Below, piece after piece: positions 53,913-64,000 of a stretch of DNA of 64,000 nt; the stretch's first letter is position 1, and the number at the start of each line of letters is the position of its first letter. Source of the stretch: Streptococcus halotolerans (lineage in GTDB: Bacteria > Bacillota > Bacilli > Lactobacillales > Streptococcaceae). The DNA is taken from assembly GCF_001598035.1 (NCBI RefSeq), contig NZ_CP014835.1, positions 1,396,501-1,460,500 on the forward strand. Direction: 5' to 3'. Both the position numbers and the translations under genes were made by a program. The notes beneath the pieces were generated by a model. It was given only the letters and a program-made list of their open reading frames with translations. It did no database searches and was not told the origin of the DNA.

Positions 53913-54304
53913 ATCATGTACTGGGTCTTAAGATCTTTATGAAAATTATCTTATTCTTCGTTTAAATAAAAATTAAGATAGCTCTATAACCATTTGATAT
54001 TAGGATATATCCCTTTTCAAATAACTATAAGAGAACATTTTCGATAGTTGAATCACCCTTTTCCTTTCTATTATGTTTTGGTTATATAATCAAAAATAAG
54101 TATTCCAAATGATTATCTCTAATCCTTCTGTGACGTCTATTATATAAAATTATAGTTTAATGTGATAATAATCTGCTTGTAGAATACTGCACAAACACGA
54201 ACCTTATCTGGTTAAGTATTGAACTGACAAGTTCCTTTAGTGTTTTATGGTAAACAAAATGGCTCTATCTTTTCTTTAAAGGCGATATCACTAATAGGCT
54301 GGAA

Positions 54305-54436
54305 CGACCTTACTCCAACACCAAGCTAGAAGCTACCAAGAAACTCATCAAAGGCATCAAGTACAATCTTTTGGTTATTGGAAGATGATAACCTCAAAAA
54401 ACAGTTTTTTTTGCTTTGAACATCAAAAACTCTAAG
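54305..54436 (+). pseudogene. C-terminal remnant of an ISL3-family transposase
   Basis: RPYSNTKLEATKKLIKGIK matches the ISL3 transposase end (LPYSNAKLEATNNLIKVIK). The frame then breaks at a TGA and the rest (VFFALNIKNSK) is found in another frame. It derives from a relative of, but not identical to, the two intact copies in this window. Confidence 0.75.
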
Positions 54437-54637
54437 TAGACCTATCCTGCTAACTCATGATAAAAAGGTTTTCGACATATAATAAAGTTGAACAATACAA
54501 ATCCGTACTCTTTAATTGGGATTTCCCTAGTCTGTATCAAAAACTCTCGGATACGCCCAGAGCGCAAAAATAACATTACTAAAAGTCTCTTATTCGATTG
54601 TTTGAGCTTAAAATAGGAGGCTTTTAGTAGGGAAGTC

Positions 54638-54721
54638 ATGATTGAAATCTGTTTTGGCATTGATGTCCACCAGAAATCCTATCAAAAAGAAAAGGCGTTA
54701 GGACTGAGGCAACAGTTCTAA
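54638..54721 (+). pseudogene. Possible N-terminal stub of an IS110-like transposase
   Basis: A GGAGG-preceded ATG opens 27 codons starting MIEICFGIDVHQKS, which resembles the first RuvC-like strand of IS110-family transposases. The similarity ends after about 14 residues. Weak evidence, but the stretch lies among other IS remnants. Confidence 0.25.
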
Positions 54722-54798
54722 CACCAAAACTTAAAATTTTTCAAGAACAGTATAGCACAGAAAGGGATTTTTGCACTATTTTTTATGTTTTTTCAAAT

Positions 54799-54870
54799 AA
54801 AAAGAGAAGACCAAACTGGTCCTCTCTCGGTGTTAGCTATAAGTCAACCCACTAGAGTTGACAATTAGCC
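54799..54870 (+). mobile_element. Terminal remnant of an ISL3 element
   Basis: About 70 bp equal the transposase-3' end of the intact ISL3 copies in inverted orientation (GGTCCTCTCTCGGTGTTAGC; AAGTCAACCCACTA), with small changes, ending ATTAGCC in place of AGAGCC. It lies 45 bp from the rpoC stop codon, with the transposase remnant on its left in the same orientation. Confidence 0.88.
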
Positions 54871-54914
54871 ACTATAAGCCACTCACTGCAGCTGATAAAG
54901 TGTTAATTTTTCTA

Positions 54915-57900
54915 TTATTCTGTAACAGTTGCTTCATCTGAAACTGGTACTTCCTCAATAACTTCCACTTCATTAACAGATTGTGGTTCGATGTTACGAT
55001 AGCGTGCCATACCAGTACCAGCTGGAATGATTTTACCAATAATAACGTTCTCTTTGAGCCCAAGAAGATGATCTTTCTTACCACGGATAGCTGCATCTGT
55101 AAGGACACGTGTTGTTTCCTGGAAGGAAGCCGCAGACAAGAATGAGTTGGTCTCAAGAGAGGCTTTCGTAATTCCCATAAGAACTGGACGAGATGTCGCA
55201 GGAATACCACCAGAGATAACAATATCTTTGTTAGCATCTGTGAAATCAGCGATATCCATGAGTGTCCCTGGAAGAAGATCAGTGTCGCCTGGATCCATGA
55301 CACGAACTTTACGAAGCATTTGACGAACCATTACCTCAACGTGTTTATCCCCGATTTCAACCCCTTGGCTACGGTAAACTTTTTGAACTTCAGCAAGAAG
55401 ATAAGTTTCCACAGAAAGGGTATCACGAACTTCAAGAAGACGTTTCGGTTGGATAGAACCTTCCGTCAAAGCCGCACCACGAGCAACTTCGTCACCGACT
55501 TCAACTTTCATACGAGCTGTGAATGGTACCACATACTCACCCATACCAGTCTTACCTTGCACATAGACTTTCTTAGTGCGGGTGGCAGCATCCTCTTCAA
55601 TTTCGATAACAGTCCCTTTAACCTCTGTAATTACGGCTTCCCCTTTAGGATTACGTGCTTCAAAGATTTCTTGGATACGAGGAAGACCTTGTGTAATATC
55701 CGTGTTTGAGGCTACCCCACCGGTGTGGAAGGTACGCATTGTAAGCTGAGTACCAGGCTCACCGATAGATTGAGCAGCAATAGTACCAACTGCCTCACCA
55801 ACTTCAACCGCATCGCCAGTTGCCAAGTTGATACCGTAACAGTGACGACATACCCCATGACGCGTGTTACATGTAAAGACAGAACGGATAGTTACTTCTT
55901 CAACACCAGCATTGACAATCTCAGCAGCTTTATCTTCTGTGATAAGTTTATTAGAACCGATGATTGTTTCGCCAGTGATTGGGTTTTTCACTGATTTCTT
56001 AGTATAACGACCTTGAAGACGTTCTTCAAGTGTTTCTGTTACTTCCTTACCATCTGTGATAGCTGTGATTGTCAAACCGCGATCTGTTCCACAGTCATCT
56101 TCGCGAATAATAACATCCTGAGCGACATCAACCAAACGACGAGTAAGATAACCTGAGTCAGCAGTTTTAAGGGCCGTATCGGTCATACCTTTACGCGCAC
56201 CGTGAGTTGAGAAGAACATTTCCAAAACGGTCAAACCTTCACGGAAGTTAGACAAGATAGGAAGTTCCATGATACGTCCATTAGGAGCCGCCATCAAACC
56301 ACGCATACCAGCTAGTTGGGAGAAGTTAGAGATATTACCACGGGCTCCAGAGTCCATCATCATAACGATAGGGTTCTTAGGATCTTGTGTTTCAATCAAG
56401 CGTTTTTCAAGAGCTTCTTTAGCTTCGCGCCATGTTGTCGTAACAGCGACATAACGATCATCCTCGGTCATAAGACCGCGACGGAAGGCTTTGTTAATAT
56501 CCTCAACACGTTGGTGAGCAGCATCAATGATTTCAGCTTTGTTATCAATAACAGGAATATCCGCAATACCAACAGTCAAACCAGCAAGCGTTGAATGGTA
56601 GTAACCAAGGTCTTTCAAACGGTCAAGGAAGGCTGATGTTTCAGTCGTACGAAGACGTTTGAACGTCTCTGCGATGATGTTACCAAGATTTTTCTTCTTG
56701 AATGGTGCATTGAGTTCAAGTGAGTCGATGACTGGTTGAATATCTTGGCCTGGTTCCAAGAAGTATTTATCTGGTGTTCCATCCGTCAAGTTAGCATTAT
56801 TTGGCTCTTGAAGGTAAGGGATTTCAGTTGGAATCACATCGTTAAAGAGGATTTTACCAACAGTCGTTACCATGATTTTGTGAAGCTGGTTTTCTTTCCA
56901 AGGTTTATTTGGCATACTATCAACGGCGATACCAACACGTGAATGCAAGTGAACATAGCCATTTTGATAAGCCATTACAGCTTCATCACGATCCTTAAAG
57001 ACCATGCCTTCACCCTCACGACCTGCATCTTCCATAGTTAGGTAATAGTTACCCAAAACCATATCCTGTGATGGTGTAACAACAGGTTTACCATCTTTAG
57101 GGTTAAGGATATGCTCAGCTGCCAGCATCAGAAGGCGGGCTTCTGCTTGTGCTTCCTCAGAAAGGGGCACGTGAATAGCCATTTGGTCTCCGTCAAAGTC
57201 GGCATTATAAGCCTCACACACAAGTGGATGAAGACGAAGAGCTTTACCATCAATAAGGACAGGCTCAAAGGCTTGGATACCCAAACGGTGAAGAGTAGGG
57301 GCGCGGTTAAGAAGAACAGGATGTTCCTTAATCACTTCTTCAAGAATATCCCAAATGCGTTCATCACCACGTTCCACCATGCGTTTTGCTGCTTTAACGT
57401 TACCAGCATACTCGCGAGCAACAATTTCACGCATCACAAAAGGTTTGAAGAGTTCAATCGCCATTTCACGTGGGACACCACATTGATACATTTTAAGAGT
57501 AGGACCAACGGCGATAACCGAACGACCTGAAAAGTCAACACGCTTACCAAGCAAGTTTTGACGGAAACGCCCTTGTTTTCCTTTAAGCATGTGGCTCAAA
57601 GATTTCAAAGGACGGCCACCAGGACCTGTGATTGGACGACCACGACGACCATTGTCGATCAAAGCATCAACCGCTTCTTGGAGCATCCGTTTTTCATTTT
57701 GCACGATGATACCTGGAGCGTTAAGTTCCAAAAGACGCGCTAAACGGTTGTTACGGTTAATAACACGACGGTAAAGATCGTTAAGGTCAGATGCTGCAAA
57801 ACGACCACCATCCAATTGAACCATTGGACGAAGATCTGGTGGAATAACTGGAAGGATGTTAAGTACCATCCACTCAGGTTTATTTCCAGATTTGTAGAAA

Positions 57901-58547
57901 GCATCAAGAACATCCAGACGACGAACTGCTTTCACACGTTTTTGACCAGAAGCTGTTTTAAGTTCCTCTTTAAGTTCTGCGATTTCAGCTTCCAAATCCA
58001 CTCGCTTAAGAAGATCTTGGATAGCTTCTGCACCCATTTTAGCCACAAACGAACCATAACCATATTCTTGAAGTTTTTCACGGTATTCGCGTTCAGTCAA
58101 GAGAGATTTTGCTTCAAGCGGTGTATCCATAGGGTCAATAACCACGTAAGCTGCAAAATAGATGACTTCTTCAAGAGCACGAGGGCTCATGTCAAGGGTA
58201 AGCCCCATGCGAGATGGAATGCCTTTGAAGTACCAAATGTGTGATACAGGAGCTTTCAACTCGATGTGACCCATACGTTCACGACGAACTTTAGCACGTG
58301 TCACTTCGACACCACACCGGTCACAGACGATGCCTTTATAACGGATCCGTTTGTATTTACCACACGCACATTCCCAATCTTTTGTTGGGCCAAAGATGAC
58401 TTCATCAAACAGCCCTTCACGTTCTGGTTTTAATGTACGATAGTTGATTGTTTCAGGTTTTTTAACTTCACCATAAGACCAAGAGCGGACCTTACTAGGT
58501 GAGGCTAATGTGATTTGCATACTTTTAAAACGATTTACGTCAACCAC
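54915..58547 (-). CDS. rpoC: RNA polymerase subunit beta'
   Basis: Catalytic subunit of RNA polymerase. The 1210-residue protein shows the N-terminal zinc site ([20 protein letters not shown]), the Mg-binding [10 protein letters not shown] motif, the second Cys cluster ([13 protein letters not shown]) and the trigger-loop/bridge-helix regions. It follows rpoB by 126 bp. The usual downstream terminator is not evident; IS remnants now occupy that place. Confidence 0.99.
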   Translation of the reverse strand: MVDVNRFKSMQITLASPSKVRSWSYGEVKKPETINYRTLKPEREGLFDEVIFGPTKDWECACGKYKRIRYKGIVCDRCGVEVTRAKVRRERMGHIELKAPVSHIWYFKGIPSRMGLTLDMSPRALEEVIYFAAYVVIDPMDTPLEAKSLLTEREYREKLQEYGYGSFVAKMGAEAIQDLLKRVDLEAEIAELKEELKTASGQKRVKAVRRLDVLDAFYKSGNKPEWMVLNILPVIPPDLRPMVQLDGGRFAASDLNDLYRRVINRNNRLARLLELNAPGIIVQNEKRMLQEAVDALIDNGRRGRPITGPGGRPLKSLSHMLKGKQGRFRQNLLGKRVDFSGRSVIAVGPTLKMYQCGVPREMAIELFKPFVMREIVAREYAGNVKAAKRMVERGDERIWDILEEVIKEHPVLLNRAPTLHRLGIQAFEPVLIDGKALRLHPLVCEAYNADFDGDQMAIHVPLSEEAQAEARLLMLAAEHILNPKDGKPVVTPSQDMVLGNYYLTMEDAGREGEGMVFKDRDEAVMAYQNGYVHLHSRVGIAVDSMPNKPWKENQLHKIMVTTVGKILFNDVIPTEIPYLQEPNNANLTDGTPDKYFLEPGQDIQPVIDSLELNAPFKKKNLGNIIAETFKRLRTTETSAFLDRLKDLGYYHSTLAGLTVGIADIPVIDNKAEIIDAAHQRVEDINKAFRRGLMTEDDRYVAVTTTWREAKEALEKRLIETQDPKNPIVMMMDSGARGNISNFSQLAGMRGLMAAPNGRIMELPILSNFREGLTVLEMFFSTHGARKGMTDTALKTADSGYLTRRLVDVAQDVIIREDDCGTDRGLTITAITDGKEVTETLEERLQGRYTKKSVKNPITGETIIGSNKLITEDKAAEIVNAGVEEVTIRSVFTCNTRHGVCRHCYGINLATGDAVEVGEAVGTIAAQSIGEPGTQLTMRTFHTGGVASNTDITQGLPRIQEIFEARNPKGEAVITEVKGTVIEIEEDAATRTKKVYVQGKTGMGEYVVPFTARMKVEVGDEVARGAALTEGSIQPKRLLEVRDTLSVETYLLAEVQKVYRSQGVEIGDKHVEVMVRQMLRKVRVMDPGDTDLLPGTLMDIADFTDANKDIVISGGIPATSRPVLMGITKASLETNSFLSAASFQETTRVLTDAAIRGKKDHLLGLKENVIIGKIIPAGTGMARYRNIEPQSVNEVEVIEEVPVSDEATVTE

Positions 58548-58673
58548 TAATAGTACCTTTCTTCATTATCAATATTACGCAGTCAAAGGTAATGGAAAAC
58601 CACTACCTGACCTTGTAACAGCTTGTTAGCTTAGGAATAGTTCCTAAGACTAACTTTTTTGTTTCATCTTTTA
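58548..58673 (-). other. rpoB-rpoC spacer with two small hairpins
   Basis: On the minus strand CTTAGGAA-TTCCTAAG and GGTAATGG-CCACTACC stems are visible. They lack T-tracts and probably serve as RNA processing or stability elements. Confidence 0.4.
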
Positions 58674-61600
58674 TTATTTATCTTCGGCTGCTGCCTGTGC
58701 TAATTCTGCTGACTCTTTAGCTTGTTTTTCACGTGCTTTTTCGAGATCATCAACATGCATCACATCATCATCTTCGCCTTCATCAAGATCACGAAGTTCA
58801 ACCTCTGTGTCTTCATCATCAAGGACACGCATATCGAGGCCAAGAGATTGCAATTCTTTAACCAGAACGCGGAATGATTCTGGCACACCTGGTTTTGGAA
58901 TTGGTTTACCTTTTGTGATAGCTTCATAAGCTTTAAGACGACCAGTCACATCATCTGACTTATACGTCAAGATTTCTTGAAGGACATTTGATGCACCGTA
59001 AGCTTCAAGAGCCCAAACCTCCATCTCACCAAAACGTTGTCCACCGAATTGAGCTTTACCACCAAGTGGTTGTTGGGTAACAAGTGAGTAAGGACCTACT
59101 GAACGAGCGTGAAGTTTATCATCAACCATGTGGTGAAGTTTGATCATGTACATGACACCAACAGACACGCGGTTGTCAAATGGTTCGCCTGTACGACCAT
59201 CATAAAGGACAGTCTTCGCATCGCTATCCATACCAGCTTCTTCAACCGTTTCCCAGAGATCCTCTGCAGTTGCTCCGTCAAAGACTGGTGTTGCCATGTG
59301 AATACCTAAATTACGAGCGGCCATTCCTAAGTGAAGCTCCATAACCTGACCGATATTCATACGAGATGGCACCCCAAGAGGGTTAAGCATGATATCAACA
59401 GGCGTTCCATCTGGAAGATATGGCATATCTTCTACTGGTACAATCCGTGAAACGACACCCTTGTTACCATGACGACCAGCCATTTTATCGCCGACTTTAA
59501 TCTTACGTTTTTGAGCGATATAAACGCGAACAAGCATGTTAACACCTGATTGCAATTCATCACCATTAGCACGCGTAAAAATTTTCACGTCGCGAACAAT
59601 ACCATCACCTCCGTGAGGTACACGAAGCGAAGTATCACGCACTTCACGCGATTTATCTCCGAAGATAGCGTGTAAAAGACGTTCTTCAGCAGAGAGATCT
59701 TTCTCACCCTTAGGTGTGACTTTACCAACTAGAATATCGCCTTCTTTAACCTCAGCACCGATACGGATAATCCCCATTTCGTCAAGGTCTTTGAGCGCTT
59801 CTTCACCAACGTTTGGAATTTCACGAGTGATTTCTTCAGGGCCTAACTTGGTATCACGTGTTTCTGACTCAAATTCTTCCAAATGAACAGAGGTGTAAAC
59901 ATCCTCTTTTACCAGACGTTCAGACATGATAACGGCATCCTCAAAGTTGTAACCTTCCCAAGTCATGTAGGCAACAACTGGATTTTGACCGAGAGCCATT
60001 TCCCCATTTTCCATAGAAGGACCATCGGCGATAAAATCACCTTTTTCAACCATATCGCCAACTTTAACTAGTGTGCGTTGATTGTAGGCTGTACCTGAGT
60101 TTGATCGACGGAATTTTGTCACATGATAAACATCAAGAGAACCATCTTCACGGCGAACTTCAACTTTTTCAGCATCCGAGAAAACAACCTTACCATCATG
60201 TTGAGCAATAATAGCTGCTCCTGAGTCATGGGCTGCTTGATACTCCATACCAGTACCCACATAAGGGGCTTTAGGATCAATCAATGGAACAGCCTGACGT
60301 TGCATGTTGGCACCCATAAGGGCACGGTTTGAGTCATCGTTTTCCAAGAAAGGAATACATGCCGTCGCAACGGCAACTACCTGCTTAGGAGAAACATCCA
60401 TGAAATCTGCTAAATGCGCTGGGTATTCTTGGTTGACACCTTGATGACGTCCCATGACAATCTCTTCAGCAAATGTATTATCATCATTAAGTTTCGAGTT
60501 AGCCTGAGCAACAGTATATTCATCTTCTTCATCGGCCGTTAACCAAACAATGTCATTCGTCACTCGACCTGTTTCACGATCAACTTTTCGATAAGGTGTT
60601 TGAATAAAACCATACTTATTAAGATGCCCATAAGAAGACAGGTTATTAATCAAACCGATATTTGGTCCCTCAGGAGTCTCGATAGGACACATACGACCAT
60701 AGTGGGTATAGTGCACGTCACGCACTTCATAACCAGCACGATCACGTGTCAAGCCTCCAGGTCCAAGGGCTGACAAACGGCGTTTGTGAGACAACTCAGA
60801 AAGTGGGTTGTGTTGATCCATGAACTGTGACAACTGTGAAGAACCAAAGAATTCTTTAATAGCAGCTGTTACCGGACGGATATTGATGATTTGCTGTGGT
60901 GTTAAAACTTCGTTGTCTTGAACAGACATACGCTCACGCACATTACGTTCCATACGAGCAAGACCGATGCGGAATTGGTTAGCAAGAAGCTCACCAACAG
61001 CACGAATACGACGATTACCTAAGTGGTCAATATCATCAACTTTTCCGAGACCTTCTGCAAGGTTAAGGAAATAGGACATTTCAGCTAAGATATCCGCTGG
61101 TGTAAGTGCACGAACCTTATCGTCTGGATTAGCATTACCAACAATCGTCACTGTACGGTCAGGATCGCTTGGGGCTACCACTTTAAATTTTTGTAAAATA
61201 ACTGGTTCCGTCACTACTGCATAATCGTTTGGTGTGTAAACAAATTTGTTCAAATCACCATCTAAATGCTCAGCGATAGACTCAATCACATCACGAGTCA
61301 TTACCGTACCAGATTCGACAAGAATCTCGCCTGTTTCACTATCAATCAAGTTCTCAGCAATGGTTTGGCCAAGAAGACGTGTTTTCACATTAAGTTTCTT
61401 GTTGATTTTATAACGACCAACAGCAGCCAAATCATAACGACGTGGATCAAAGAAACGAGCCGTCAATAAGCTACGTGATGAATCAGCCGTCTTAGGCTCC
61501 CCTGGACGAAGACGTTCATAGATTTCTTTAAGGGCCTCATCCGTACGTGAATCGTTTGGATTTTTATGAATATCTTTTTCGATAGTGTTACGAACAAGAT

Positions 61601-62243
61601 CTCCTTCACCAAAAATGTCAATGATTTCATCATCACCTGAGAAACCAAGAGCACGAACAAGGGTTGTAAATGGAATCTTACGTGTACGGTCGATACGTGT
61701 GTGAGCAATATCTTTCGCATCTGTTTCAAGCTCAAGCCATGCACCACGATTTGGGATTACAGTTGAACCGTAACCAACTTTACCGTTTTTATCAACTTTG
61801 TCATTGAAATAAACACCTGGTGAGCGAACCAGTTGAGAAACGATGATACGTTCTGCACCATTGATGATGAAGGTACCCATTTCTGTCATGTAAGGAAGAT
61901 CCCCAAAGAAAACTTCTTGTGTCTTAATTTCACCCGTTTCTTTGTTAATCAAACGGAAAGTAACAAACAAAGGTACTGAATAGTGAGCGTCGTGAGCACG
62001 CGCCTCTTCAAGTGTGTACTTAGGTTCTTTTAATTCATAGCCTACAAATTCCAACTCCATAGTATCCGTGAAGTTTGAAATCGGAAGTACATCCTCAAAT
62101 ACTTCACGCAAGCTGTTATCCAAGAAATCTTGGAATGAATCTGTTTGAATTTCAATTAAGTTAGGTAAATCAAGAACTTCTTTAATTCTTGAAAAACTAC
62201 GACGGGTACGATGTTTCCCGTATTGAACGTCATGTCCTGCCAA
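58674..62243 (-). CDS. rpoB: RNA polymerase subunit beta
   Basis: Forms the active centre of RNA polymerase with beta'. Length 1189 residues. The rifampicin region ([33 protein letters not shown]) is wild type in the positions I can judge (S, Q, D, H, S present). The C-terminal clamp region ([24 protein letters not shown]) is intact, followed by the acidic, Ala-rich tail typical of streptococci. A 296-bp leader separates it from pbp1b. Confidence 0.99.
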   Translation of the reverse strand: MAGHDVQYGKHRTRRSFSRIKEVLDLPNLIEIQTDSFQDFLDNSLREVFEDVLPISNFTDTMELEFVGYELKEPKYTLEEARAHDAHYSVPLFVTFRLINKETGEIKTQEVFFGDLPYMTEMGTFIINGAERIIVSQLVRSPGVYFNDKVDKNGKVGYGSTVIPNRGAWLELETDAKDIAHTRIDRTRKIPFTTLVRALGFSGDDEIIDIFGEGDLVRNTIEKDIHKNPNDSRTDEALKEIYERLRPGEPKTADSSRSLLTARFFDPRRYDLAAVGRYKINKKLNVKTRLLGQTIAENLIDSETGEILVESGTVMTRDVIESIAEHLDGDLNKFVYTPNDYAVVTEPVILQKFKVVAPSDPDRTVTIVGNANPDDKVRALTPADILAEMSYFLNLAEGLGKVDDIDHLGNRRIRAVGELLANQFRIGLARMERNVRERMSVQDNEVLTPQQIINIRPVTAAIKEFFGSSQLSQFMDQHNPLSELSHKRRLSALGPGGLTRDRAGYEVRDVHYTHYGRMCPIETPEGPNIGLINNLSSYGHLNKYGFIQTPYRKVDRETGRVTNDIVWLTADEEDEYTVAQANSKLNDDNTFAEEIVMGRHQGVNQEYPAHLADFMDVSPKQVVAVATACIPFLENDDSNRALMGANMQRQAVPLIDPKAPYVGTGMEYQAAHDSGAAIIAQHDGKVVFSDAEKVEVRREDGSLDVYHVTKFRRSNSGTAYNQRTLVKVGDMVEKGDFIADGPSMENGEMALGQNPVVAYMTWEGYNFEDAVIMSERLVKEDVYTSVHLEEFESETRDTKLGPEEITREIPNVGEEALKDLDEMGIIRIGAEVKEGDILVGKVTPKGEKDLSAEERLLHAIFGDKSREVRDTSLRVPHGGDGIVRDVKIFTRANGDELQSGVNMLVRVYIAQKRKIKVGDKMAGRHGNKGVVSRIVPVEDMPYLPDGTPVDIMLNPLGVPSRMNIGQVMELHLGMAARNLGIHMATPVFDGATAEDLWETVEEAGMDSDAKTVLYDGRTGEPFDNRVSVGVMYMIKLHHMVDDKLHARSVGPYSLVTQQPLGGKAQFGGQRFGEMEVWALEAYGASNVLQEILTYKSDDVTGRLKAYEAITKGKPIPKPGVPESFRVLVKELQSLGLDMRVLDDEDTEVELRDLDEGEDDDVMHVDDLEKAREKQAKESAELAQAAAEDK

Positions 62244-62404
62244 GTCTTACTCCTTTATTAAATGAGTTATGAACGAAAATCGTTCGAGTTCAATCACGAA
62301 GTTCATTTTAGCGTTCTACTAAAACAACTTCAGGTTATTGACGTTGATTAATTTTCAGAATCTTTAAATGTTCGTTACATATCTAAAGAATGACGAAAAT
62401 AGGC

Positions 62405-62452
62405 ACAAAAAGAGCAGCTAAATCGGACTCCTTAAAGTATGATTTAACTGCT
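62405..62452 (-). terminator. Terminator of pbp1b
   Basis: On the minus strand AGCAGTTAAATC and GATTTAGCTGCT form a 12-bp stem (one mismatch) followed by CTTTTTGT. Confidence 0.85.
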
Positions 62453-62458
62453 TTATGC

Positions 62459-62484
62459 CACGGTTGGACAATATTTCAACCGTG
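62459..62484 (-). other. Second hairpin between pbp1b and its terminator
   Basis: CACGGTTG and CAACCGTG with a 10-nt loop, no T-tract. Confidence 0.5.
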
Positions 62485-62539
62485 ATTAAACGTCAAATAG
62501 TTGTTTACATTATAACATTGATAAACTTAAAAATCAAGT

Positions 62540-64000
62540 TTATCGTCGACTATTTCTTTTTGTATTATTCGATTGGTTACCACCACCAGTAATACTACTC
62601 CAAGCTTTTTGATAGTCACTATCAGTACCACCAATACCGAAGCGGTAAGTCATATTACCAGCACCATTTTTTGCCCAGTAACTGGTTGTTGTATTTCCAC
62701 TGATCGTGTAACGTCGACCATTTTCCGATGCCGTTCCAGGTTTTAATCCAGTTTGCTTATTGACAGTAGATTTTATCACACTTGAATCAAGAGAGAATTT
62801 CTGACCACCGTCAAAGGCATTAGGATCAGCCTGATTAATGGCATTCACAAGATTCGCTAAATAATTCGAATGGTTGTCATAGCCTGTCAATTTTCCTAAA
62901 GAGGTATTGTTATCATGACCAGCCCATGATGCCAATGATACCTTAGGTGTTGACACAGATAGCCATGCATCTGAATAATCATTTGTTGTCCCTGTTTTAC
63001 CTATCCAATCGTTATTAGCCAACGACCCATTCAATGAGCGCAATCGACTCATAAACTGAGTAGTCGTGCCTGAATCAAGTGGCCCGCGAAGCAAGTCCTG
63101 TAAAATCGTTGCTGTGGCTTTAGAGAAAACCTGGACAGATTCCGCTTTGTGCTGATAAATAACTTTGCCTTCATTGTCAGTAATCTTATCAACCATATAA
63201 CCTTTAACATAGGCGCCATTATTAGCAATCATTTGATAACCATTTGCTAACTGTTCAACAGTCATGTCAATACCACCACCAAGTGGTAAACTTTCGATAT
63301 CATAGTTATCAATAGAAACTCCCATCTTGGTCATATAATCTTCAACATCAACACCCTTGTCTCGTAAAAGTTTATAAGTCCAAAAAGCAGGAATATTCCA
63401 AGAAGTATTCAAAGCTTCTTGGAGAGTAACCATTGCTGTCCCTTCATTATCAACGTGCATGATTTTTTGACCACTCGAGTAAGTTGTCGGATAGTTTGAC
63501 AACATAGTGGCACTTCCCATTAAGCCTTGGTCAATAGCTGGTCCATAAGCAATCAAGGGCTTAATAGTAGATCCTGGCGATCTTTTCGTATCAAAAGCAT
63601 GATTGTTTTGATTGGTCGTATAATCACGTCCACCAATAAAGCCGAGAATGGCTCCAGATTTATTATCTATTAAAACATTTCCAACTTCTGTACGCCCAGT
63701 TCCATCATCTAAAAGGTTTCCATACTGGTTAACAGCATTTTGCATAGCTTCATAAATAGGCTTATTAATGGTTGTCGTTACTTGATAGCCCCCCGATTGG
63801 AGTTCCTCTAACGCACGCTCTTCATAAGCAACCTTAGTAGCATCATTTTTCAAATCTTGAGCAGAAACCCCATCTTTTTTGATCAAATACTCATACATTA
63901 TCTTCTGTGCTTCTTCCATCACAGAATAATAAAGGTAATCATGCTTAGATGCCGCCACAGTATCCGAAGCAATAAAATCCTGTTTTAAATCATAAGATTT
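62540..64000 (-). CDS. pbp1b: Penicillin-binding protein 1B (partial, N-terminus off the right edge)
   Basis: Class A bifunctional murein synthase. The window holds the C-terminal 486 residues, with the transpeptidase motifs SPGSTIKPL (nucleophile Ser), the SxN-type motif region (TSWN) and GKTGTTNDYSDAW. The glycosyltransferase domain and membrane anchor lie beyond base 64000; the frame is open to the edge. Extracellular side of the membrane. The C-terminus ends in a basic, Asn/Ser-rich tail. Confidence 0.95.
   Translation of the reverse strand, partial: KSYDLKQDFIASDTVAASKHDYLYYSVMEEAQKIMYEYLIKKDGVSAQDLKNDATKVAYEERALEELQSGGYQVTTTINKPIYEAMQNAVNQYGNLLDDGTGRTEVGNVLIDNKSGAILGFIGGRDYTTNQNNHAFDTKRSPGSTIKPLIAYGPAIDQGLMGSATMLSNYPTTYSSGQKIMHVDNEGTAMVTLQEALNTSWNIPAFWTYKLLRDKGVDVEDYMTKMGVSIDNYDIESLPLGGGIDMTVEQLANGYQMIANNGAYVKGYMVDKITDNEGKVIYQHKAESVQVFSKATATILQDLLRGPLDSGTTTQFMSRLRSLNGSLANNDWIGKTGTTNDYSDAWLSVSTPKVSLASWAGHDNNTSLGKLTGYDNHSNYLANLVNAINQADPNAFDGGQKFSLDSSVIKSTVNKQTGLKPGTASENGRRYTISGNTTTSYWAKNGAGNMTYRFGIGGTDSDYQKAWSSITGGGNQSNNTKRNSRR

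Noticed and set aside
54442-54660. 72-codon minus-strand frame among the IS remnants
   Set aside because: No family resemblance or ribosome site, and it overlaps decayed IS sequence on the other strand.

Overview
The window comes from a low-GC Gram-positive coccus, almost certainly a pyogenic-group Streptococcus (S. pyogenes / S. dysgalactiae / S. canis type). The evidence is the gene content and order: rpoB-rpoC followed by a DUF1033 gene, the seven-gene comG (comY) pilus operon, a YtxK-type methyltransferase and ackA; a complete streptococcal hut cluster with a 676-residue urocanase; groES-groEL under a CIRCE element; a 131-residue competence-type SSB with a SigX box; and LPXTG surface proteins. 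Species is not resolved.

Layout. 1-1895: ahpF (runs off the left edge) and ahpC, peroxide defence. 1896-5423: spacer with a 20-codon small ORF and inverted repeat, then a 1018-residue SARP/AAA/TPR regulator. 5424-6841: first ISL3-family element. 6877-18754: histidine catabolism, with hutU, ftcD, fchA, fhs, hutD, an amino acid permease, hutH and hutG on the minus strand and hutI divergent. Together they convert histidine to glutamate, with both a formiminoglutamase (HutG) and a folate route (FtcD, FchA, Fhs) for formiminoglutamate. 18866-20380: tRNA-Cys and an IS30-family element. 20630-26094: polA, a GPH-type sugar transporter and a divergent WYL regulator. 26099-27516: second ISL3 element. 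27696-33554: cell-envelope cluster of two LPXTG proteins and two lipoproteins. 33965-36147: groEL, groES, CIRCE. 36192-37495: small membrane protein, a PTS IID remnant and a HAD phosphatase.

37558-40490 is the most unusual part: a compact operon of a 22-residue peptide gene, an internal terminator hairpin, an E1/ThiF-like (MccB/PaaA-like) enzyme and an ABC exporter, preceded by a near-consensus promoter. The layout is that of a ribosomally made, modified peptide (RiPP) system. The precursor is too short for the supplied long ORFs and is called here from sequence.

40604-49608: ssbB with a SigX box, a decayed methyltransferase gene, ytpR, a thioredoxin-like gene, csp, pepA, proC, a small membrane-protein/HTH operon with three operator-like repeats spaced exactly 23 bp, ackA and a methyltransferase. 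49651-53350: comGG to comGA, reading from a perfect SigX box. 53532-54914: DUF1033 gene and a graveyard of IS remnants. 54915-64000: rpoC, rpoB and a truncated pbp1b.

Regulatory themes visible in sequence are SigX (two boxes), HrcA/CIRCE, two CcpA-like cre sites and many intrinsic terminators. Both intact ISL3 copies sit at such terminators.
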